From positions 36,984,193 to 37,048,192 of the forward strand of contig NC_092354.1 in the NCBI RefSeq assembly GCF_963676685.1: a stretch of 64,000 nucleotides of DNA, read 5' to 3'. Source of the DNA: Mytilus edulis. Its lineage: Eukaryota; Mollusca; Bivalvia; Mytilida; Mytilidae. This document shows, in pieces, positions 44,155 to 54,438 of the stretch. Each line of letters starts with the position of its first letter. Positions within the stretch are counted from its first letter, which is position 1. The notes beneath the pieces were generated by a model that saw only the letters and a list, made by a program, of their open reading frames with translations, was not told where the DNA came from and did not search any database. The translations under genes and the position numbers were made by a program.

Positions 44155-44222
44155 TGTTCTCGTCCTGAACATGCATGAACTAATTGCCACTGAACGTTAA
44201 GCAATCAAAAATCAATCAATCT
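44155..44222 (+). repeat. Short retroposon tail with CAATCAATC end
   Basis: GTTCTCGTCCTGAACATGCA, TGAACTAATTGCCACTGAAC and GTTAAGCAATCAAAAATCAA. Its first half recurs at 22750-22785. The tail is of the same (AATC)n type as the LINE at 49351 but the body differs, so it is another family using a similar tail. Confidence 0.55.
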
Positions 44223-46011
44223 GTATATAACTAAAATAACTGACCCTCTTGCTTTCACCTAAAATTCTTATGATATTTCAACGACACGTAAGTTATCACA
44301 ATAAAAAAATATACGGTTCAATGCCAATTATGCCCCCTAAGTACACAAGCCATAACAATTGAATATAGTGCGAAAAATGCAATAAATATACGTACTATTT
44401 GGATATATTATAATTTAAAATTATATACTTTAGAAATACGTAAACACATACCAAGAATTACTCCTTGTTAATACGTACTAACCAAACTTTTATAAACTGC
44501 TTTTGGTTAAAAAGGCCGGGATGCGTACAGTATTTTACTTACAAATGTCATAATTATTATTGAAAAATAATACGTATAAACAATTATAATATTTAAACGA
44601 CAAAACATTCGATTTTGATTTACTGCTTAATCCATTCATATCTACTACTAATCTGACTTTTTTCTTTTGTGTTTTCACATCTTCAGATCAAACGACCTCT
44701 GAAAACAATTGAAAATGTCATAATTTTATATTCACTCCGTTACACTTACCTGATAGGTTTACATAATTGGATATTCTCTCCGGTATTTGGTCTCATATCG
44801 CTCAAGCGCTTGGTTGATCTTTTAAAAATCATCTACATCTATATCAGTTAAGCGCTTAGGACCTCAGTCTTCTTTCCGGCGAAAATCCAGCCGGTCGTGT
44901 TTTCGCTCTTAGAAAATACATTGAAGTAATTAGTTTATGAGTTAAGAATGTAAACTTTGTTGTCCGAACGTACATGACTTTTAGAACGCACCTACGCATG
45001 TGAGATTTCCGCGGGTTTTTGGTGAATGTAAACAGAAAGATACTACTTATACAAGTACTTTTACTTATACTACCAATAGTTTCTAGCTTTGTTAACCATG
45101 CATTAAGTTTAATGTAAACAGTAGTAAATGTATATTTCTTTCTTGTTATTTGCACTGGATTTTTTGACAAATTAAATCTTTAGGTGTCATCACAATATTC
45201 TTATATATTATTGCCTTAATATAACCAGACTTAGTAAAGAATTTCTTGTAGTTACATTCAGATGGAGATTTTATTAAAGAGATCCTGCATCATTAAGTCA
45301 TTGTGCTTCTAAAGGTTATCGAAATGATAGTTTTAAACATATTCCCAAATTTAAATACGTCGGATATCTTTTTAAAGATAGTTCTTGTTTTATATAAGAA
45401 ACTTCAAGCTATTTTAACTGACCTATCAAAAAAGTGAAGAAAAAAAATACCCTTGAAATTGCAGTAATATTTTTAACTTGAAAAGCATCTAACATGCATT
45501 ACCAACATTTATCACTGATAAATAAAATGTATACTGTTACCAGGAACATATATATAGTAAGATAAACTGTTCCAAGCTGTCAAACTGTAATGGATTTTGA
45601 CATGAAAGTTGGTGTACAAAATATTTTCTGCTTTTTCTTTCTTTAACATTTATCTTTTGGTTTTCAATTCTAGTGTTAACATTTATTTACCAGGCATATA
45701 TTTATTTTTTCACCTGTCTGGATTTTTTTAGTTGATATCCAAAACCCGGGATTACCCTTATCCGCTTCCGGAATCGGATCCGATATTGTAATTGTCTTCT
45801 CGCGGCAGCCATTTTGTTTTCAGTGTTGTTTTTTGACAGATAGTGAAATACGATTTTACTCGGATTTACACATTATTTGTCGGAGATTTTCTGTATAAAG
45901 CTAGCGGTTGAACAAATTGATCATCGCTGTCATGAATAGTAATGATGAAAATAAATTTGAGATCGTTCATTAGGAAACTTTGGTAAAAATGTTAGCAAAG
46001 TTATTTTTTTC
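44223..46011. other. No gene seen; GC-richer patch at 45750-45830
   Basis: Unique AT-rich sequence, except CGCTTCCGGAATCGGATCCG, TCTCGCGGCAGCC and GCCATTTTGTTTT at 45757-45815, which look promoter-like (TCTCGCG and a YY1-like CCATTTTG). No coding exon follows within the window before the repeats at 46012. Confidence 0.4.
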
Positions 46012-46746
46012 AAGAGCCTGTGTCGCTCACCTTGGTCTATGTGCATATTAAACACTGGACACAGATAAATTCATAACACAATTGTGTGTTGATGATGGTG
46101 ATGTGTTTGTAGATCTTACTTTACTGAACATTCATGTTGCTACAATTATCTCTATCAATAATGAACTTAGCCCAGTAATTACAGTGGAAAATATTTTCTA
46201 AAAATTTACAACAAAATATGAAAATGTACAAAATTACTGTAAAGGGCAATAACTCCTTAGGGGTCAATTGACAATTTTGGTCATGTTGACTTACTTGCAG
46301 ATCTTTTTTTGCCGAATATTATTGCTGTTTACAGTATATCTCTATCTATAATAATATTCAAGATAATAACCAAAAACAGCAAAATTTCCTTAGAATTACC
46401 AATTCAGGGGCAGCAACCCAACAACGGGTTGTCCTACTCATCTGAAAATATCAGGGCAGATAGATCAACTGAACAACTTTCCCATATTAGATTTGCTCTA
46501 AATGCTTTGGTTTTTGAGGTATAAGCCAAAAACTGCATTTTACCCCTATGTTCTATTTTTAGACTTGGCGACCATCTTGGTTGGTTGACCGGGTCATCGG
46601 ACACAATTTTTAAACTATATACCCCAATTATGATTGTGGCTAAGTTTGGTTAAATTTGGCCCAGTAGTTTCAGAGGAGAAGATGTTCGTAAAAGACGTCG
46701 GACGCAAAGTGATGACAAAAGCTCATTTGGCCAGGTGAGCTAAAAA
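46012..46746 (+). mobile_element. TIR-element family, full-length copy
   Basis: Left end: GAGCCTGTGTCGCTCACCTT, with GCTCACCTTGGTC at 46025-46037. Right end: GGCCAGGTGAGC at 46729-46740, its near-perfect inverse. About 730 bp, with no coding capacity, so probably a non-autonomous DNA transposon. Copies at 1-745 and 37561-37988 are truncated. Confidence 0.75.
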
Positions 46747-46867
46747 TCAATTATCATGAAACCATTAGACACATTTTCAAGTTGAAACTGAATATCATGA
46801 ACCATACTCTCCTGAATATTTCATATCCAATTTCTGCTCATTTCTTCAGTTTCTTTCATGGTCAGTC

Positions 46868-47513
46868 ATGGCTACTGAGAAACAAGATTCTTCACGAAAA
46901 CGTCCACCCAATTTTAGAATAGAAATTCCTGGTGCCGAAACTGTCAAGAGTAGAATTTTGGAAAAACTTCAAAAAGTAAAAGGTTATTTGACTTCAACTT
47001 TGAATAAGCCAGTTAACAAGTTTAATTATAAGGGAACTTTTAGACTTTTGGATTAAACAACAACTTGGTAGTGACAATTCGAAAGAACGTCATCCTTTTC
47101 CATCCACCTATTCCCAAACAAGATGCCAGGATGTAGACCAAGGACTATTTGTTACTGCAGAAAAATCTTTGGACACATATGGAGAACTCTTTGAGGCACA
47201 ATCCAGTATTTGTAATGGGAAGCTAAAAGTATTGAAAAGAACTACGAAAGGACATGTAGCATCTGTAAGACTGATTTGTACCAAGGAGAAATCACATTCC
47301 TATTTATGGTCATCATCTTACCTTCCGAATGATGAGTTATTGGTCAATCACAGGATTTGTCATGCATTTTATAACAGTGGACTGTTGCCAGTACATTACA
47401 CTATATTTGTTAATGGGGCAGGAATTGGCTGCATCACTAAAGAGATCGAAATTCTTTAGAAAGTATAAAGAACATGCTGAAAATAAAAGCGTTCAATCAG
47501 TTGACAATGCCAT
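46868..47513 (+). pseudogene. Kolobok-like transposase, copy B, cut by a LINE
   Basis: Near-identical to 38111-38760 (M-A-T-E-K-Q-D-S-S-R-K-R start; L-F-E-A-Q-S-S-I-C-N-G-K block at 47169). It ends at GACAATGCCATAAA, exactly where the LINE begins; the catalytic half present in copy A is absent and does not resume after the LINE. The internal stop after F-R-L-L-D is shared with copy A, so the parent was already broken when duplicated. Confidence 0.75.
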
Positions 47514-47516
47514 AAA

Positions 47517-49351
47517 CTTGGAAGAATTGAAAAATGGGCCTCGGAAAATGGTTTTAAATTTTCCACTTCAAAAACGGTCGGGATGCATTTTTGTAACAAA
47601 AGAAAATTGCATCTTGATCCAGAACTAACTTTGTACGGCAACCCAATTAAAATGGTTGATGAAACCAAATTTCTTGGTTTACTTTTCGATAAAAAGTTAA
47701 CCTTTCTACCCCATATCAAAATGTTAAAAGCGAGATGTTTAAAAGCTTTAGATATTTTAAAAGTTGTCGGCAGCACTGACTGGGGTGCTGATCGCAACAT
47801 TTTACTCAATTTATATAGATCTCTTGTTAGATCTAAACTAGATTATGGCTCTATAGTGTATAGCTCTGCAAGGAAGTCCTACATACAGATTCTCGATGCT
47901 GTGCATCACCAAGGTTTGCGTCTCTGTCTTGGCGCATTTAAAATCTCACCAGTTGAGAGTCTGTATGTAGAGGCTGATGAGCACTCACTCACTGACAGAC
48001 GTTTGAAGCTTGGACTTCAATATGCTGTCAAACTAAAAGCCCATTCAGATAATCCTGCCTACAGCTGTGTTTTTAATCCGATTTATGAAGATAGTTTTGC
48101 AAAACATGACAATAAAATTCCTCCGTTAGGTTTACGTTTAAAACCACATTTAGCTTCTTTTGATTTAAAATCTGTTGCTCAAGTTCAAACTTGCAAATGT
48201 CCTCCATGGGAACTTCCCAAACCAAAAATGATATTTGATCTCCGTGAACACAATAAAAATAAAACAAATCCTCTTTTAATTCAGCAACACTATGCTGAAA
48301 TTAAAGACGATTATCTCGATTTTTCAACTGTCTATACTGATGGATCAAAAGATGGTGATAGAGTTGCATCTGCTGTTGTCTTCAGGGACAGAGCTGCAAC
48401 CCTCCGTTTGCCATCTGATGCATCCATCTTTACTGCTGAAGCAGAAGCAATAATTTTGGCTTTGAAATTTATTGCTTCTTCAGATAAATCCAAATTTATT
48501 ATATGTTCGGATTCACTTTCATGCTTACAAGCTATACGAAATACTAAAATTAAAAACCCAACAATCCTGAAAATTTTATATGTAATGAGGAATTTAAAAA
48601 TTCTTCTGAAAGAAATATTATTTCTATGGGTTCCGAGTCATGTTGGAATCCTTGGAAACACAGCTGTAGACCTTGAGGCAACGAATGCCCTGGGTGACCC
48701 TCTATCTAACTGTGATATACCATATACTGATTTTAAATCTAATATTAGAGAATATGTTTTTAATATATTGAAAAATAAATGGAGTAAAAAAGACGATAAT
48801 AAATTGCATGAAATTAAACCTAATTTAGGCAAACCTTTTGATAATATTATGTGCAGAAAAGATCAGTGTGTTATTACTAGATGTCGTATTGGTCATACTA
48901 GAATAACACACGAGTATCTTTTAAAAAATGACGATGAACCACAATGTGTTCCTTGCAACTGCAAGTATACTATTAAACATGTTTTAATTAATTGTATTGA
49001 CTTTGCTGATATTCGTAAGAAGCATTTCAATGTCAATAATATGTATAATTTATTTAATAATGTTCCATTTACAAATATTGTTGCTTTTTTAAAAGAAATT
49101 GGAATTTATTATAAAATATAAAAATGTTATTATATTTAAATCGATTTTAATTTTTTACACGTTATTTTCTGTTGATTGTTATTTGTATATAATCAATTTG
49201 CTTTAGTCAAGAATTTTAGTGTATTGAAGGACCTTTTGTCTAATTTTAAAAATATGCTTTAAATTGTAAAAATATTCGAATTAGCTCTCGCCGCGATATA
49301 GCCTTTTTGTGCTAATGCGGCGTAAAGCAACCAACAATCAATCAATCAATC
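47517..49351 (+). mobile_element. 5'-truncated LINE (RT C-terminus + RNase H)
   Basis: Non-LTR retrotransposon fragment with a 3' end AGCCTTTTTGTGCTAATGCG, GCGTAAAGCAACCAACAATC and an (AATC)n tail to 49351. Coding sequence is in frame from about 47530. The 5' part (endonuclease and reverse-transcriptase core) is missing. Two further copies of the 3' end are at 30608 and 61578. The orientation is plus. Confidence 0.9.
47583..49121 (+). CDS. LINE ORF2 C-terminal part: RT thumb, RNase H, zinc-binding tail
   Basis: 512 open codons, counted from an internal methionine; the frame is open back to about 47500 with W-A-S-E-N-G-F-K-F-S-T-S-K-T-V-G, the end of the reverse-transcriptase palm. T-K-F-L-G-L-L-F-D (29-36) and L-D-Y-G-S-I-V-Y (86-93) are reverse-transcriptase motifs. 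RNase H spans about 250-370: Y-T-D-G-S-K (Asp253), T-A-E-A-E-A (Glu286/288), C-S-D-S (Asp310), S-H-V-G-I-L-G-N and A-V-D (Asp363), so all catalytic acids are present. Near the end is C-V-P-C-N-C with H and C following, a zinc-binding motif. RNase H places it in the I/Nimb-like group of LINEs. With no start or promoter it is not a working gene, but the frame is undamaged, so insertion is recent. Confidence 0.9.
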   Translation: MHFCNKRKLHLDPELTLYGNPIKMVDETKFLGLLFDKKLTFLPHIKMLKARCLKALDILKVVGSTDWGADRNILLNLYRSLVRSKLDYGSIVYSSARKSYIQILDAVHHQGLRLCLGAFKISPVESLYVEADEHSLTDRRLKLGLQYAVKLKAHSDNPAYSCVFNPIYEDSFAKHDNKIPPLGLRLKPHLASFDLKSVAQVQTCKCPPWELPKPKMIFDLREHNKNKTNPLLIQQHYAEIKDDYLDFSTVYTDGSKDGDRVASAVVFRDRAATLRLPSDASIFTAEAEAIILALKFIASSDKSKFIICSDSLSCLQAIRNTKIKNPTILKILYVMRNLKILLKEILFLWVPSHVGILGNTAVDLEATNALGDPLSNCDIPYTDFKSNIREYVFNILKNKWSKKDDNKLHEIKPNLGKPFDNIMCRKDQCVITRCRIGHTRITHEYLLKNDDEPQCVPCNCKYTIKHVLINCIDFADIRKKHFNVNNMYNLFNNVPFTNIVAFLKEIGIYYKI

Positions 49352-49477
49352 TAAAATAAAAGCATTAACTGTATAATGAATTTAAACATATTCAAAGGAA
49401 TAGAAGCTTCTTTTTTTTAATCAGATATTTACACGTCAAGGAAATAAAATAAAAATTAAAGCTCTATTTAATAAACA

Positions 49478-49630
49478 TTGGAACGATATCAACTGAATAC
49501 TCAAACGATATCAAATGAATATTCAAAATATATCAAATGAATATTCAAACAATATGAAATGAATACTGGAACGATATCATATGAATATTGGAATGATATC
49601 AAATGAATATTCAAACAATTACCAAATAAA
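49478..49630 (+). repeat. 22-bp satellite, short left block
   Basis: Six or so units with GATATC or a variant, ATGAATATTC and AAAC. It is cut off from the main block at 51921 by the retroelement in between. Confidence 0.85.
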
Positions 49631-51920
49631 ATTGAGAATGGAAATGGGGAATGTGTCAAAGAGACAACAACCCGACCAAAATAAAACAACACAACAGCAG
49701 AAGGTCACCAACAGGTCTTAAATGTAGCGAGAAATTCCCGCACCCGGAGGCGTCCTTCAGCTGGCCCCTAAACAAATATATACTAGTTCACTGATAATGA
49801 ACGCCATACTAATTTCCAAATTGTACACAAGAAACTAAAATTTAAATAATACAAGACTAACAAAGGCCAGAGACTCCTGACTTGGGACAGGCGCAAAAAT
49901 GCGGCGGGGTTAAACATGTTTGTGAGATCTCAACCCTCCCCCTATACCTCTAACCAGTGTAGAAAAGTAAAAGCATAACAATACGCACATTAAAATTCAG
50001 TTCAAGAGAAGTCCGAGTCTGATGTCAGAAGATGTAACCAAAGAAAATAAACAAAATGACAATAATACATAAATAACAACAGACTACTAGCAGTTAACTG
50101 ACATGCCAGCTCCAGACTTCAATTAAGCTGACTGAAAGATTATGATTTCATCATATGAACATCAGGCACAATCCTTCCCGTAAGGGGTTTAGTATCATAC
50201 CATCATAACATATATGAGAAGAACATAACCCGTGTCATGCCAACAACTGTTTTTAGAATAAATGTGTTTAGTTCCGACACAAAGACCTTATCAGTGACTC
50301 AATATAAACGCCAAAATATGCAATCTTTAATGACTTGACAACAGTATCGTAATTATATCCCTTCTTAATAAGTCTATTCAAAGGTTTTGTAAGTTTATGA
50401 GGTGAATACTGACACCTTTGTGCTTTATAAAGAATATTTCCATAAAAAATTGGATGTGAAATACCTGAACGTATAAAAAGTCTGCATGTTGAGCTATATT
50501 TACGAATGATGTCTTTATACCGATGATAAAATTTAGTAAATGTTTTGACTAGTTTGTGATATCGAAAACCCAGGTGTAATAATTTTTCAGTAATACATAA
50601 ATTTCTCTCGTTAAAATCTAAAACATTGTTACATACACGAGCGAATCGTACAAGTTGAGATATATAAACACCGTAAGATGGTGACAAGGGAACGTCACCA
50701 TCTAAAAACGGATAATTAACGATAGGAAATGAAAAATCATCCCTTTTATCATAAATTTTAGTATTCAGCTTTCCGTTAGTGATATAGATATCAAGATAGA
50801 GGAAAGGACAGTGGTCATTGTTAGTATAAGCTTTATTTAAAGTAAGTTCACCAGGATAAATTTCATTAATATACATACTGAAGTCGTCATTATTGATAGC
50901 CAAAATATCATCCAAATATCTAAAAGTATTATTAAATTTGTTTATCAGATGTTGTTTTGATGGGTCTTTGCTTATTTTTGTCATAAATTGTAACTCGTAA
51001 CAATACAAAAGAGGTCCGCAATAAGTGGTGCACAGTTAGTCCCCATTGGAATTCCGATAATCTGACGATATACGGAATCCCCAAAGCGAACAAATGTTAT
51101 CTAGTAAAAATTCCAGGGCACATATAGTATCAAAGCATGTCCAATTAACATAGTTTTTTTGTTTATTGCTACTAAAAAATGACCTAAAAGAGTTTGAACA
51201 TATATATTCACATTCTGATTTTTTGAATGCCCATTTAATTAGGTGTGTGATTTTTTTCTTAATGAGAATGTGAGGCAATGTGGTATACAGGGTAGAAAAA
51301 TCAAAACTTTGAACAGATTCAAAATCACCAATATAAGCATGCAATTTATCAAGAACTTCCAACGAGTTTTTGACACTCCAAAAGTAATTTATTCCACTAT
51401 TTGCGAAGGCCTTATTTGAACAATTTATTATAAGGTTTTTAATTGTACCAAGTGTGCTGGTAAGAATAATAGACAATTTAGTAGTTGAACAATGGCTTGA
51501 AGACAAAATAAATCTATATTTGTAAGGGGTTTTGTGTAGCTTCGGAAGCCAATACATAGTTGGGACTTTCATTGTATTTGGCTCTGCTTGTAAAGCGGTG
51601 GCTACAAGTTTATGTTTGTTACAGATTTCGTTTTCTGAAAATAGAGTCAGTTGGAATGTTGGTGAATTGGTGATTTCCTTTTTCAGAACCTCAATGTAAA
51701 ATTTACGTCAAACAATAATAATATTATTAGCAGCTTTATCGGCCGGGACAAAAACAAATTCCTTGGCTATAGTTCTTTTAGTTTATGTTTGATACGAGAA
51801 ATAGGTTTATTGTGGTTATTGTTAATAGTAAAATGTTCTTTAAAATGTTGAATACGTAAATCAACTATCTTCATTACTGAATAAAAAAAAGAGTCCAAAG
51901 ATTTTTTGTCAGCTTTTTAA
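49631..51920 (-). mobile_element. Penelope-like retroelement inside the satellite
   Basis: Minus-strand element. Coding remnants lie at 51905-50268; the 3' untranslated region runs 50267-49631 and ends in GGGTTGTTGTCTCTTTGACA on the element strand. Satellite units of the same type and orientation abut both sides, so the element landed in an existing array. Its tail occurs alone at 3240, 19840, 23410 and 40713. Confidence 0.7.
50268..51905 (-). pseudogene. Reverse transcriptase, frameshifted (Penelope-like)
   Basis: From the start: F-V-F-V-P-A-D-K-A-A-N (about 51770), then a stop; 51572-51036: Y-W-L-P-K-L-H-K-T-P-Y-K-Y-R-F-I, and F-D-F-S-T-L-Y-T-T-L-P (motif 3). A frameshift at about 51040-51010 breaks the G-I-P-M-G-T-N-like motif 4. 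51008-50268: F-R-Y-L-D-D-I-L-A-I (motif 5, catalytic DD), Y-D-K-R-D-D-F-S-F-P-I-V-N, and Y-G-V-Y-I-S-Q-L-V-R. The P-K-L-H-K and L-D-D-I patterns fit Penelope-like elements better than LINEs or LTR elements. No GIY-YIG nuclease was seen. At least three lesions make it inactive. Confidence 0.75.
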
Positions 51921-54438
51921 AGAATATTCAAACCATACCAAATGAATATTCGAAAAATATCAAATAAATATTCAAACGATCGATAATCCTCTAGAAATAT
52001 GCTGGATATACCAAATGATTATCCAAACCATTTCCAATGAATATTCAAACGATATCAAATGAATATCCAAACAATATCAGATGAATACTCAAACAAAATC
52101 AAATAACTTTTCAAACGATATCATAAAAATATTCAAACGCTATTTAATGAATTTTCAAACGATATTATCAAAATATTCTAACGATATCAAATTATTTATC
52201 GAACAATGCCAAATAAATATTCAAACAATATCAAATAAATATTCAAAGGATATCGAATAAATACTCAAACGATATCGTTGAATATTAAAACGATGTCAAA
52301 TGAATATTTAAACAATATCAAATGAATATTGGAACGATTACAAATGAAAATTTAAGCGATATAAAATGAATATTCGAACAATAACAAATGGATATTCAAA
52401 CATTATCAATTGAATACTCAAACGATATCAAATGAATATTCAAACTCATTAGTCGATATATACAAACCATCGATAATCCTCTATAGAGAGGCGGACGATA
52501 CCAAATGGATTTTCAAACTCGTTATTCGATATATACAAACGATCGATAATCCTTGATTGAGAGGCGGACGATACCAAATGGATATTCAAACGAATTAACA
52601 TTCTTCTATAGAGAGGCTGAAGATACCAGATGAATATTCAAACGATTACAAATGACTATTCAAACGATTTCAAATGAATATTCAAACGGTATCAAAAAAC
52701 TATTCAAACGCTATCAAATGAATTTTCAAACGCTATCAAATGAATTTTCAAACGATATAAAAAAAATATTCAAACGATGTTAAATGAATGTTCAACGATA
52801 TCGAATGAAAATTCAAACAATATCAAGAAAATATTCCAACTCATTAGGCGATATATACAAACGTCCGATAATCTTTAATAGAGAGGCTTAAGATACCAAA
52901 TTGATATTCAAACATTGAATAATCAAACAATTCTAAATAATATTCGAGACTACCAAATGAATATTCATATTCAAACGATACCATATAATATTCTATAATT
53001 CCAAATGAATATTCAAACGATATCAAATGAATACTCAAACGCTTTCAAAAAAATATTCAAACGCTATCACATTAATTTTCAAACGTTTTCAAAAAGATAT
53101 TCAAACGATGTCAAATTAATATTCAAACGATATCGAATGAATATTTAAACGATACCAAATGAATATTAAGACTCATTAATCAATATATACAAACGATAGA
53201 CAATCTTCTATAGAGAGGCTGAGGATACCAAATGATTATTCAAATAATTAAAAATGAACATTTAAACGGTTACAAATGAATATTCAAACGATATCTTATG
53301 AATTCTCGATTAAAACCAAATGAATATTCGAACGATATCGAATGAATATTCAAAGGATATCAAATAAATACTCAAACGATATCGTTGAATATTAAAATGA
53401 TATCAAATGAATATTTAAACAATATCAAATGAGAATATTTAAACATTATCAAATGAGAATATTTAAACAATATCAAATGAATATTGGAACGATTACAAAT
53501 GAAAATTCAAGCGAAATCAATTAATATTCGAACAATAACAAATGAATAGTCAAACAATATCAAATGAATACTCAAACGATATCTAATGAATATTCAAACT
53601 CATTAGTCGATATATACAAACCATTGATAATGCTCTAAAGAAAGGCAGACGATACCAAATGGATTTTCAAACTCATAAGTCGATTTATACAAACGATCGA
53701 TAATCCTTGATAGAGAGGCGGACGATACCACATTGATATTCAAACGAAAAAAATATTCAAAGGCTATCAAATGTATTTTCAAACGATATCTAAAAAAATT
53801 CAAACGATGTAAAATTAATATTCAAATGATATTAAATGAATACTCAAACGATATAAAAAAAAATATCAAACGCTATCAAATGAATTTTCAAACGATATCA
53901 AAAATATATTCAAACGCTATCAAATGAAATTTCAAACGATATAACAAAATATTCAAACGATGTCAAATGAATGTTTAAACAATATCGAATGAACATTCAA
54001 ACCATATCAAATGAATATTCAAACTCATAAATCGATATATACATACTTTCGACAATCTTCTACAGAGAGGCTGGAGATACCAAATGATTATTCAAACAGT
54101 TACAAATGAATATTCAAACGATATCAAATGAATATTCAAGCGATATCAAATGAATATTCAAGAAATATCAAATGAATATTCGAACAATAATAAATGAATA
54201 TTTAAACGGTATCGAATGAATTATCAAACGATATCAAATGAATATTTAAACTCATTAGTCGATATATACAAACGATCGATAATCATTGATAGAGAGGCGG
54301 ACGATATCAAATGGACATTCAAACACATTAGTCAATATATACAAACGATCGATATTCTTCTATTTAGAGGCTGAAGATACCAGATGAATATACAAACGAT
54401 ATCAAATGAATAGTTATACAATATAAACAATATCAAAT
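51921..54438 (+). repeat. 22-bp satellite array with longer interspersed blocks, array 1
   Basis: Dozens of units of period 22, each with the palindromes GATATC and GAATATTC joined by AAAT and AAAC. At irregular intervals (about 11 times) it is broken by a longer block: CATTAGTCGATATATACAAA, CGATCGATAATC, CTATAGAGAGGC and GAAGATACCAAATG. Frequent single-base changes indicate an old array. Open frames through it (S-F-E-Y-S-F) are artefacts. Confidence 0.92.
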
